Source of the DNA: Sphaerolaimus hirsutus
Taxonomy: Eukaryota; Nematoda; Chromadorea; Monhysterida; Sphaerolaimidae
NCBI GenBank assembly: GCA_964036195.1
Contig: OZ038450.1
Span: 2,482,701-2,546,700, forward strand
Length of the DNA stretch: 64,000 bases
Direction: 5' to 3'
Positions 42,601 to 50,632 of the stretch are shown here, in pieces. The notes beneath the pieces were generated by a model, which was not told the DNA's origin, made no database searches, and was given only the letters and a program-made list of their open reading frames with translations. The position numbers were made by a program, and so were the translations under genes. Position 1 is the stretch's first letter. Every line of letters starts with the position of its first letter.

Positions 42601-45600
42601 CAAAGTATGCGCCCAAAATTACTTATGTCTCGGTCGATAACGCGCCAGCGGGATACTTATGTATGCACTTTCACAAAAAAACCGGAGTGTTTCCGTCGGA
42701 AAAATGCATAGCATGCTGTCCGCCGAGTATACCCATTTAGGTAAAGAGACTACTGCAATGGATTATTTGCTTAATCTCACGGTAGTAGTTATTCGAATTT
42801 TGCATAATGAAAAAAGCATAGCTGTCGAGGTTGGAAAAAGCTTTAAAAAAAGCGCCATATACTCCAACACAAAGGCAATAATGACATATGGGGGTTATGA
42901 AACAGATCCTTTAGACTACCCTCTCGGAGTGGCACAAGGATGCGCATTAAGTCCTACACTCTATGCAATCTATATGCATGATCTAGCAAAAGTACTGCTT
43001 GAAACAGGTTGTGGTGCAAAATGTGGATATAAACAAAGCAAGATACCAGCATTGTTCTTTGCAGACGATATAGTCCTGCTTGCAAGCAGAGACAGTGAAC
43101 TTGAGACATTGTTAAGTGCCTTCAGCAGATGGTCCTGGACATGGAGTGTCTCAATCAACCCAACTAAAAGTGAAGTTCTACGTTGGGGGACATCAAGATG
43201 CAAAAAAAAATCATGGCCCTTGGTATTTGGGGATCCAAAAAATCTAACCACAGTCTCACTCCAGGAAACAGACAGTATTCGATACCTGGGGGTACAGATA
43301 AACAGAGGGCCTGATCCATTCTCAGAGCACAAAGCAAATAGGTTGATAAAAATGAAACAATTATCAAGCCTTGCAATAGCTGCAGCGCGAAACTCAGGTG
43401 CACCGATATATAATGGGAAAATAACATGGAAAGCATACGTAGAACCGGCAAGTATATTTGGCGTGGAAATAACAGGCCTATCGAAAAGTGCATTAATTGA
43501 AATGGATAAATTATACATCCGTACGATGAGATATATCTCACGACTTCCTAGCAAAACTAGTAGTGCCGCACTACTACATGACTAGGATAGACAAAACAAG
43601 ATGGTTATTCAGAGCGTGGGATATTGACAGCACACTAACAGGGAATAAAAGATTGCATATTGACAACACAACTAGAGGGCTGAGAAATACAGCAAAAATA
43701 TGCCTAGATCTCAACATTGATACTACCTTTATCACCAAAGCTGATATAAAATTACACGTTTACAGACATCGCAGAGCATTGACTCTTCAGACACTGCAGA
43801 AACAAACAGCACTGGCTTATAGAGCCATGGAGGAAACCTCATTAGAAATTAAAAGTGTTAAATACAACGAATTAAATTGGTTTGGAGCGCGATTGAACGC
43901 TCTACGCACACGTGGTAACGGTGGTCACAAATTATGCAGCATTTGCTCAAATAAATATACAACAATAGTGGCCACTCTGCACCACATACTTTATGTATGT
44001 AGGGGTACTGATGAAATTAGAAAAAAAATAGCACATGCTAATTGTTCAGTCCCATGTCGCTGGAAGAGTAACCCGCTGGGTAACTCGGTATGCCATAATC
44101 ACAGGAGAGAGCTTGACAAATTATTAGTCTATGGGACAAGCCACTTGCACGACAGATAAATATGATAAAACATTGTCAGTACAAGTATAGTTGTATAGGG
44201 CTGATAGACTCAGCTACTTGGTAGGAAATGGTAAGGGAAGGGCGAAACCCTGCACAAGGGTAGGGCCCTGGATCCCATTGATACATAATAAATAAATAAA
44301 CAGGGTCATTGAAAAAACACGTGTTTTTTCCATCCCTACTTACAGTAGGGAATACTCCGAAAATGCGACCCAAAATCACAAACTCACACGTCATCAATCC
44401 TCATAGTGTAGGGTATGAACGTGACAAAGGCAACGAGTTTCTTTGAATTGGCGGCGCGCACGCCGCAAGGCCACTGGGGGCGCCAGCCGGGGGTCAGGAG
44501 CGCCCACTTGAGGAAGGCGGGGCTATAGTCAAAGCGGAACATGTGGTCGTCGTCCTCCACGTAGTTCTCGTTGAGCAGCGTGTACAGCTCCTGCAGCTCG
44601 CCCTCGTCGTTCACGTTCACGTCCGACCACTCAAACCCGGCCTAAAAAGGAACAATAACAAAAGTGATGAGAAAACTGACAAATAGTTCAAGTGAAGTGA
44701 CGGTTCTTTTTGGATACCGTATTTCCTCGAATTACCCCCCTCAAAATTGGCACTATGAATTAATAGACTCCCCCCCCTCGAAATACCCCCCCAAATTGAG
44801 TGTAAATAGAAATTCTAGAAGTAAATAGAAGTCAAAATTCTCACTCTGAAAAATAAACCCCCTGGGGGTATTTCGAGGAAATACGGTACCTACTTGTCAC
44901 TTATCATGTTTACATGTCAATTGAGTGAACACATTATTTTTCAGTCGTACACTTGTTGAATTGGCAGAAACGCATAACATTTTCTGCTGTGAAAATTGAC
45001 CCCGGTTCTTTGAATGGAAAAGGATCCCTGAAAATACAGCGATCCCGAAAAGTAAATTTACTTACAGCCTTATTGGGGCCCCGCACACTAGTTGACACAG
45101 CGAAATTTTTTCTGTGTGTCAACTCAAAAATGCTTCACGCATGCCCGTGCAGTTGACACATGGATGTTTTTTTATGTAATTTCCATAAAAGCCCTTTAAT
45201 GAAGAAATTGTCGTGCGGTCTACCTAGAATTCTGATATTCCAATAATATCAGCAGTCGGGCATGAAACAGAAACAAGTGTGTCAATAGGTTTCGGCAAAT
45301 CACCTACATCAAACATTCTATCAATTTGGCATATTTACTAAATGGGAAAATGTAAGCCTGTGCGTGTGTCTTGCTGCTACCATTTCTAGTATACATATCA
45401 AATTTTACTTACACTTGTGTCTACTGTTTCAGTTGACACATTGAATATATGAATGTGTCAACAGACCAAATTTTGTAACATTACAGTGGCAAATGCATGC
45501 ATGGTTGACACAAATGTATGAATGGTATGGTATGAATGTATGGTTACACATGCAAAATGTTACACTTTTATTGCCTTTTTTCTGAGTACCCCCATTTTCC

Positions 45601-47514
45601 ACCACTGATTTACTACACTGCATTCAGTAGCAAAAGTACCTAGTAGCATAAGTAGCATGCACTGCCACAGTTTTTTGTTACAAATGGGATAGACACAAAT
45701 GAATTTAGGTTATGGTATGTGAACAAAAAATTGTCAACATTTTTAATGTTTGTTTTATCAAATTGCTGATAAAAATATAGTAATGTCAGACATCTACAAT
45801 GATAGTGGCACTTATTTTTTCAAATTTCATTTCAATTTTTTCAATTTTGATTTCGAAATTTCAACTTTGAAATTTTGGTTAAAATATATGGAAGTGAGAA
45901 GTTTGGCTAAATTGGCTGAAAATAGGTGAGGGTAAATTGCCATTGAGAAAATCTATAAGAAATATGAAAATTAGCGATTTCGGGTGAAAATAAGGGTAAA
46001 ATCGCTCAAAAGCGCTCCAGATAGCTAGATAGCTAGGCAATTCGCGGGGGGTGTTCAGGGGAAAGTTGCTATAAAAATTTGTCCCAGGGATAGATAGCTG
46101 GGCGGTTTGGGGTGGGGTTACCCGCCCACATTCTTACCCATGCAGGTATAATGTGTCTATAACCCCCGCACCCCCCCCCCCCGAATTTTTTCCAGCTTTC
46201 TATCTATAATGGAGGCCCCTCAGTTATCCATCCAACTCCCCGAGGTGTCCAAATCTAGGAGACCCCTGCGCTTGATTTTCATTGTTCCTGTAATATTGCG
46301 AAGCTTTTTTGTGTTATTTATTTGATTTATAATCATGACACTTACCTTTCGTTGTCTTTTACTTGCGATGCCTTAAATTTTTTGTGCTATTCAGTTGACA
46401 TTTAGTTGACACAGATTTGCGATGTCAACTAGTGTGTGCGGGCCAATTGTTTGAGTAAAAATCTAACCGGGAGAGAATATGGCTCCTGGCGAATCTCAGA
46501 CGGGTCGCGATCAGGCTCAATCGGTCCCTCGACGGCACCCTCTTCATCTAAAACAGAACACAAAAATATTTATATAATAATATTGAGAAAAACTTTCTCG
46601 TAATCCACGGCTCAGCTAAAGTGGGTGATAAATATATGCCAAATATATGCAAATACTAGCCAGCGAAAGATAATGACCAAATTAAAGGTACGACGAAATT
46701 ATTCTGCATCAACTCGCGTATAGGGTAGAAAAAACCAGTTACCGTATTTCCTCGAAATAACCCCCTCAAAATGACCACTATGAATTAACACCCCCCCAAA
46801 TTGAGTTTAAAGAACAGAACAGTGATTATACCATCTACATACCCACATAACTCGTACATATGGCAGTTATTGTTGCATTTTTCCACGTCTGCGTACGTTA
46901 CACACAACAAATTAGTACTGCTAGTTCAAACAATTTCTGGCGAAATAATAACCCTCGTTTACCTCCCCCTTCAAAATTTCTAGTATGAAAAAACCCCCGG
47001 GTGTAATATGGTACTTAAAAAGACCAAAACACGGTGCGCATGTACACCCACGTACATATAAAGCGACGAGCGCTCTATTCGGTGTAATTTTCATAGAGAG
47101 TTGACAGGACGAAAACCGATAAAGTATCAGCTGGAAAAATGCGGCTAGATCCGCACCGGGTTTACATGTGCACAGACACACAACCATTCAAAATTCAAAA
47201 AAGCACGATTAAACGAAAACGGACCAAAAACTCACAAACTTACCAAATTTAGGCACAGGTTCAGTGTCCCAATGACGATAGTGCCTTTTCTTGGCCTCTT
47301 CCAATTTTCTGGGCGCCGAGCGGTTCGGCACATCACCCTCGAGTACTTTTACCAATTTTTTCCGGTGCGAAAGCAATTGGCCCCCGGTCCCTTCGGTCTG
47401 CGTATCGACGCCGGCGCTCGGTTCCGGTGCAGTTTCGCCATTTTTGCCATTTTTTTCGCCAGCGATGGTCAATTCCGCCAGGCCGCTGGCGATGTCGCCC
47501 GCGCCCTTGGACAT
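33467..47514 (-). CDS. NMT: glycylpeptide N-tetradecanoyltransferase (NMT), copy A
   Basis: N-myristoyltransferase transfers myristate from myristoyl-CoA to N-terminal glycine of cytosolic proteins. Nine exons on the minus strand follow the family in order: [104 protein letters not shown] and [12 protein letters not shown]. The KFGxGDG signature near the end reads KFSISTA. WHCGVR is WPCGVR in this copy through two base changes. The acceptor region of exon 6 is rewritten, so the normal join shifts frame. A rescue through a weak donor in exon 5 is possible. The last exon, normally about six residues ending in the catalytic C-terminal carboxylate, was not found. Confidence 0.85.
33973..34289. 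mobile_element. CCGTATTT-family MITE holding a smaller GGGCCCACACACAC MITE
   Basis: Outer ends CCGTATTTTCGCAACATG and GGTATTTCGGGGAAATACTA. Inside, about 34079-34241, an inverted pair GGGCCCACACACACTGG / CTAGTGTGTGTGGGGCC surrounds GTTGACATCGA / TCGATGTCAAC. The same arrangement is in unit B at 51375-51690. Confidence 0.65.
34320..34490 (-). CDS. NMT: NMT copy A exon 8
   Basis: 171 bp, acceptor CGCGCAG, donor GTGCGT. Encodes [20 protein letters not shown] and [16 protein letters not shown], phase 0 at both ends. Confidence 0.92.
34549..35177. mobile_element. hAT-like non-autonomous element with TTTTTTTAAAAAAA repeats
   Basis: Ends TAGGGTTGGCC... / ...CCAACCCTA with the 8-bp duplication ATAGGGGT (34541-34548 and 35178-35185). 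Unit B shows the empty site at 51943-51950. Subterminal regions are palindromic runs of T and A around ACATCGA/ACATCCGA. Confidence 0.88.
35186..35640. repeat. TATCTATC dispersed repeat member
   Basis: CTCCAAGATTTGGCACTCGC at the left, GGAAGGTCAAAATCTAGAAT at the right, with GCTATCTATCC and TATATTGAACCCC between. A close copy is at 51944-52370. Confidence 0.55.
36455..38425. mobile_element. hAT-like element with TTTCCGTTTTCCGG repeats, carrying a BEL fragment
   Basis: Perfect ends TAGGGTGTCAAA / TTTGACACCCTA and 8-bp duplication GTGGAGCT (36447-36454 and 38426-38433); the empty site is in unit B at 54084-54091. Each end is an array of about 40-bp units ending TTTCCGTTTTCCGGCAG. The core holds a broken BEL/Pao reverse-transcriptase segment with no LTR visible. 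Confidence 0.92.
36996..37850 (-). pseudogene. BEL/Pao reverse transcriptase fragment, degenerate
   Basis: Two open pieces on the minus strand: 37227-37784 with [27 protein letters not shown] and [20 protein letters not shown], and 36996-37220 with YVNNFIMSV in the active-site position, where the catalytic Asp is replaced by Asn. A frame break separates them. It is diverged from the intact element at 1468-10170 and lacks gag, integrase and LTRs. A relic carried in the hAT-like element. Confidence 0.85.
38659..38757 (-). CDS. NMT: NMT copy A exon 7
   Basis: 99 bp, acceptor TGACTGAG, donor GTGAGT. Encodes [20 protein letters not shown] and [11 protein letters not shown], same length as the family. 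Its acceptor follows the duplicated target of the element that forms intron 6. Confidence 0.9.
38758..40230 (-). mobile_element. NMT copy A intron 6: transposon-like intron (introner candidate)
   Basis: The intron's ends are perfect inverted repeats: AGGGTTTAAACGCGAT at about 38772-38787 and its complement at 40217-40232. The 8-bp word TCACCAGA borders both ends (38764-38771 and 40235-40242), the right copy being in exon 6 coding sequence, with two extra bases (TA). The acceptor CTGAG lies in host sequence just beyond the left copy, and the donor lies in the right terminal repeat. A CAGGG hAT (39016-40167) is nested inside. Confidence 0.78.
39016..40167. mobile_element. hAT-like CAGGG-family element, nested in NMT intron 6
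   Basis: Left CATGGACGTATCCAGG, right CCTGAATAGGTCCCTG, flanks GGATGGTA and AGATGGTA (8 bp, one mismatch). The interior contains an array of GGTTCGAACGTTTTTGAG and TTCCGCC words and a CGTACGTTTACTCG region shared with unit B. Confidence 0.7.
40231..40294 (-). CDS. NMT: NMT copy A exon 6 with altered 5' end
   Basis: Encodes [20 protein letters not shown], matching the family. Copy B has acceptor ATTTTAG and 72 bp. Here 11 bp of that region are replaced by 25 bp that include a local repeat (TGCACATTT), leaving AACCAG as the only acceptor and a length of 64 bp, which breaks phase with exon 5 as normally spliced. Confidence 0.8.
40424..40662. mobile_element. small inverted-repeat element (GGCCCACCGCACACTGC)
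   Basis: Ends GGCCCACCGCACACTGCAAA and TTTGCAGTGTGCGGTGGGCC are exact inverse repeats. The interior has inverted CGGTTCGGACG / CGTCCGAACATG words. The same element is in unit B (55486-55724). Related words occur at 39090-39780 and 62765-62800. Confidence 0.75.
40965..41365. repeat. TATCTATC dispersed repeat member
   Basis: GCCAGCTATCTATCTATCGC, TTCATACTTATTTATAG and GGAGGAGCGATTTACTATC in the usual order. The shorter unit B copy (56025-56200) has an internal deletion. Confidence 0.55.
41414..41522 (-). CDS. NMT: NMT copy A exon 5
   Basis: 109 bp, acceptor TTGTCGCAG, donor GTTGGT after LDD. Encodes [19 protein letters not shown] and [15 protein letters not shown]. This donor is set by copy B, where joining to exon 6 gives a gap-free fit to the family. 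A second weak donor (GTCTTG) lies 17 bases further. Confidence 0.88.
41794..42234. mobile_element. hAT-like CAGGG-family element, unit A only
   Basis: Ends CAAGGACGTAGCCAGG / CCTGGCTACGTCCCTG; flanks CACCGGGT and CACGGGGT (41786-41793 and 42235-42242). Unit B has one uninterrupted CACCGGGT at 56625-56632. Contains TTTTTGCGCGCAAGCGCGC and GGCGCCATGGTG words. Confidence 0.88.
42347..42517 (-). CDS. NMT: NMT copy A exon 4
   Basis: 171 bp, acceptor ATGTGCAG, donor GTGTGC. Encodes [19 protein letters not shown] and [14 protein letters not shown]. The EINFLCxHK signature is diverged to SNNYLCVHK. Confidence 0.92.
42587..42729. mobile_element. mariner-type MITE
   Basis: TACTCGGCGGACCGCAAAG on the left, GCTGTCCGCCGAGTA on the right, 143 bp, in the intron between NMT exons 3 and 4. 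The interior has GGAGTGTTTCCGTCGG. Unit B has a related but much enlarged structure at 56977-57508. Confidence 0.75.
42740..44299 (+). pseudogene. 5'-truncated non-LTR retrotransposon (LINE) reverse transcriptase
   Basis: The frame to 43585 contains the palm motifs [30 protein letters not shown] (the ADD active site) and a following [10 protein letters not shown] frame change near 43560-43590 separates it from a second open piece (to 44159) with a C-terminal Cys-His region, [15 protein letters not shown]. The 3' end is ATAATAAATAAATAAA, a short-repeat tail. The endonuclease and 5' half are missing. It sits in the intron between NMT exons 3 and 4; unit B keeps only its first ~100 bp (to about 57630). 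Confidence 0.85.
44388..44641 (-). CDS. NMT: NMT copy A exon 3
   Basis: 254 bp, acceptor CTTTTTAG, donor GTGAGT. Encodes [37 protein letters not shown] and a myristoyl-CoA-site region. It reads WPCGVR where copy B and other NMTs read WHCGVR. Confidence 0.92.
44717..44886. mobile_element. CCGTATTTCCTCGAA MITE with clean empty site
   Basis: CCGTATTTCCTCGAATTACC at the left, TATTTCGAGGAAATACGG at the right, TA on both sides (44715-44716, 44887-44888). Unit B reads straight through as GGATACCTACTTG at 59941-59953. This fixes the family's boundaries and its TA target duplication. Confidence 0.92.
45066..46450. mobile_element. element with GGCCCGCACACACTAGTTGACA ends, in NMT intron 2
   Basis: Left GGGGCCCCGCACACTAGTTG and right CAACTAGTGTGTGCGGGCC are inverse repeats. 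The body has several GTTGACACA / TGTGTCAAC words and encloses a TATCTATC repeat member (45990-46268). Unit B has the matching copy at 60120-61410. Confidence 0.65.
46468..46547 (-). CDS. NMT: NMT copy A exon 2
   Basis: 80 bp, acceptor TGTTTTAG, donor GTTAGA. Encodes [20 protein letters not shown] and QEPYSLP, the family's GPIEPD...QEPY region. Confidence 0.88.
46741..47013. mobile_element. CCGTATTT-family MITE upstream of NMT exon 2
   Basis: TACCGTATTTCCTCGAAATA at the left; the right end GGTGTAATATGGTA is eroded. Unit B's copy at 61701-61990 keeps a better right end. Confidence 0.65.
47244..47514 (-). CDS. NMT: NMT copy A exon 1
   Basis: Starts at the AUG of [15 protein letters not shown] and ends at donor GTAAGT after PVPKF plus one base. 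The N-terminal part is a low-complexity, acidic and Gly-rich leader, followed by [17 protein letters not shown], conserved in NMTs. Confidence 0.9.
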
Positions 47515-49371
47515 GTTAAAACGCGCAGTTAAGTTTTAGTCGAAGGAAATCGAGTGTACAAAACGACGGAAAGATACAAGGTTTCGGGGCTCAGGCTACT
47601 GTTACAACGTGGAATCAAAAATAGGAAAAAAACTTCCAAAAAAATTCGAACACATTCGAACACATGCACAAAAAACGGCCTTGGAATACCTATAATTTGA
47701 TTGAATTTATTGCAACGTTCGTCGAGATAGTCGGCAAACTATTTAGTATACAAATACGAAAACTGAGCTACACTCAATTGTGGAGTCATCAAATAAATGT
47801 CCAGACGGGACTAGACATTTCTGTCTAGAAAAGTTGTACAAAACATCGAACTTTCCAAATAAAATATTTTGTAAACTATTTTGTAGATTTAGAACAGTTA
47901 CTAGCGTGTGGCCCACCCATGAAACTAGGCATGTCATTTTTCAAAAACTGTCAATTTCTGGAACAAACTAAATTATCGGAATAGCACTTTTGACGTTCAA
48001 CCAGAGTCGGCGGACCGCAAAGTATGCGCTAAATCCTACCATGATTTTATGAATAAAATCTTGTGATTAATTTCGTAATTGATTATTTTACAGTAAAAAC
48101 AAAATATTACGAGAAAAAAACTGTATAATTTTTGGTTCATTATTCAGAGGTTCCCTAGAGTTATCGTCACAACTCTTCGCGCGGAGCATTGCTCCATCGA
48201 TGCGTAACACACGCCTGTTGCACCATTAACAAAAATAGCAAACGTTGCCCCTGTTTTCTGGGGGGTTTACCTGATAAAACAGAAGTTAGCAATTGAATTA
48301 TTCAGTAAGAATTTATTGCCAAAAATTGTCTGAGTGTCCCATGTTCCAAAAATGTCTTGAGATTTATACTTTAGTATATAAATATACATAATTTTTTTCA
48401 ATTCTAACTATTATGTGTGGGATAAGTGCTCAGCAGATGCGCACAAAGCAAAAAAACCTCCTTTGATAACCGTTTCCCCGACCCCAACAATGTGCAAATA
48501 TAAATCAGGCAGAACTTGTGCGAAATAACGCGCCAAAAACCCACGCCGAGTTATGACGATAACTCCAGACTGCCTATTCAGATGTGTTATGGTAAATGAA
48601 AACATTCTAATGTCTGTCATGTGCATTTTAAATATATTATGGGGAAGGGTGAACTGCTTTTCTGGTAGGCCATGCTTGGCATGATGCCAGCTCGCGAAGC
48701 TTCGACCAAAGAAATGTAAAACATGCCAAATGTATGAAGAGGTAATTAAATTTATTTTATCATTGCGGACTAAATTCAATGAAACAGTATAATACCCACA
48801 TAAATTGACCGACTTACCATCTTATAAATATCATTATAAATATTATTATAAATACAGTACAGCGTGCAAATGTATAACGATGTTCACTCACATCAAAAAT
48901 AAATACAGCCGGGAATGTTACACATTTTCATACACATAATACCTAGGTAATGAAAGTTTCTGAATTTTCGACATGGCATGATGTTTTTGATATCATGAAC
49001 TTTCACGAACCAAAATTCACCTATCACAAGGAAACTTCTACTAATTACAATAAATATAAATTTAAATAAAATGAGAACACCCCCATACTATTTAAAAGCG
49101 AGAAAAATAGTGAGGTAAAATCACTGGGTTACTACAACACGTAAATGTGTTCAGAAACGCATGACATTTTTCACCGTCATACAAATTACGATTTTATCTA
49201 TTTGATGACGGACTATGCCATTTTTTCAGGCGGCAATAGTTTGGTACAGAAAACAACATTCTTAATGATCTCTCTGAGGAAGGTTGCTAGGCAATTTTTC
49301 CCACAAATTTTTAGTATAATCGTAATGCTTGTAATAAGTATCAATTGTCCAGCGACGCTGTACCACAAGTG
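47515..49371. other. interval between the two NMT genes, no gene recognised
   Basis: After the NMT copy A start codon come about 100 bases shared with unit B and then diverged sequence. A mariner-type MITE (from about 48004) is itself interrupted at 48148-48575. No exon with convincing splice sites or family similarity was found on either strand. A promoter for NMT copy A should lie near 47515-47700, but no clear TATA element is visible. Confidence 0.5.
48148..48575. mobile_element. inverted-repeat insertion inside a mariner-type MITE
   Basis: Ends AGG...GAGTTATCGTCACAACTC and GAGTTATGACGATAACTC...CCT are imperfect inverse repeats. The host MITE word ATTCAG is duplicated on both sides (48142-48147 and 48576-48581). 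428 bp, no coding sequence. The family was not identified. Confidence 0.6.
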
Positions 49372-49486
49372 AATTCCGGACAATGTACAAGCGTACCAAG
49401 TTATAAAATATGGATATAAATATACCGACTGACAACTTTGCACCAAAATTTACCATATCCCATTTGAACAATACCAAAATGTGTAC

Positions 49487-50112
49487 CATAATACCTCGAA
49501 TTACTCCATTGGGGCTACATTATTTCGCTACCAAATTTTGAGGGGGGTTTATTCGAGGCGGCGCTCATTCGAGAACGTCTATAATTTCGCCAGAAATTTT
49601 ATGAAAATCCACACTCGTAAGAAAATCCAATAATAACAGAGTTGTATAAGTGTTTATAGGCATATAGAAGGGTACATACGTATAAGCCCTGCCATAATGT
49701 AACTCAGTCATTGGTTTTAACATGCACGGGCCTGTGCCACTACGCATGTAAACCCATCACGCATGTAGAACCTAATGTATTTTGGAGTGGGGTTATCAGG
49801 GTTGGAAAAAAAACGTTTTTTAACGCCATGTTTCTTTAAAACGTTTAAAAAAGGGTTTTTTTGAATAAAACGTGAAAAAAACATCAGCCAACCCTAGGGG
49901 TTATCCCCCCCTCCTTACCCCTGTGGGTATAATGTGTTAATAAAACCCGTTCTGCACTACACAGATCACAAACTGCGGCATTTCTGTACATTCTCTTCAC
50001 ACTCACCTTGGGTGGGGGTATTTCGATAGGGGGATTATTTCCCCAGCTCGCTCAGAAGTGGGGGCATTTCGAGGGGGGGTTAGTACAAGGGGGATAATTC
50101 GAGGTAATATGG
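49487..50112. mobile_element. diverged CCGTATTT-family MITE carrying a 100-bp hAT insertion
   Basis: Outer words AATACCTCGAATTACTCC and GATAATTCGAGGTAATATGG. Inside lie CATGTAAACCCATCACGC-type words and the small hAT-like element 49797-49896. Confidence 0.55.
49797..49896. mobile_element. 100-bp hAT-like miniature element
   Basis: CAGGGTTGG... / ...CCAACCCTA with the perfect 8-bp duplication GGGGTTAT (49789-49796, 49897-49904). The interior is an A/T palindrome like 34549-35177, so it is a deleted member of that family. Confidence 0.85.
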
Positions 50113-50494
50113 CATGTACATTTTTATAATACACTGCTTTCACCATCAATAACTTCACAACATTTGCGGCCCGTTCGGTAAAACTGTATTGATTGTAATA
50201 CGAAAAGCTGCCCTCAGTTTTAACGCGAAAAATAAATTATACTTTTCCTCTCAAAAATTTACAAGAATGGAAAAAGCCTGAGTGAGGTGAGGTTGAATGG
50301 ACAGATCGATGCAGAAACGTCGCGCAGCAGAATTTGATTGAGTTAATGCAAAAAAGTTAAGATGACATCAGACACTTCTCGAATGAATTCATCTGGCGCT
50401 TTGCTTTAGGGTAGGACCAATCCGATCTGAAATATTTTCATAGAAATTTCAAATCGGAAAATCGTGGAAATAGCACATTTGAAAATTGACGCAC

Positions 50495-50632
50495 CTTTTC
50501 CGGGTCCATAACGGGCGAGCGCCAATTGTAGAAATAATAATAAAGCTTCGCAGTGCTAATGCTAAATTTTAGATTCTTCAAAAACTTTGTATTATCCATC
50601 ACATCCGTTGCGTTGAACACGTCGTATCCTTT
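50495..50632 (-). CDS. NMT: NMT copy B exon 9
   Basis: 138 bp, acceptor CTCGCAG, donor GTGCGT. Encodes [19 protein letters not shown] and [17 protein letters not shown]. The next, terminal exon was not located between here and 47515. Confidence 0.88.

Larger units (their letters stand above)
33090..48000. repeat. tandem duplication, unit A (contains NMT copy A)
   Basis: This segment and 49370-64000 share exons, introns and old transposons in the same order and orientation. Left homology is visible from GTGTACAAGCGTACCAA (33090s, 49380s) and strong from 33337/50361. On the right it continues past exon 1, interrupted by insertions, to at least GAGTCATCAAATA (47780s and 63810s). Exon 3 differs at 10 of 254 bases. 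It may be a true duplication or two haplotypes assembled in series. Confidence 0.85.

Noticed and set aside
47209-47539. plus-strand frames over NMT exon 1 (also at 62248-62646)
   Set aside because: Antisense shadows of a GC-rich coding exon; the minus strand has the start codon, splice donor and family similarity.
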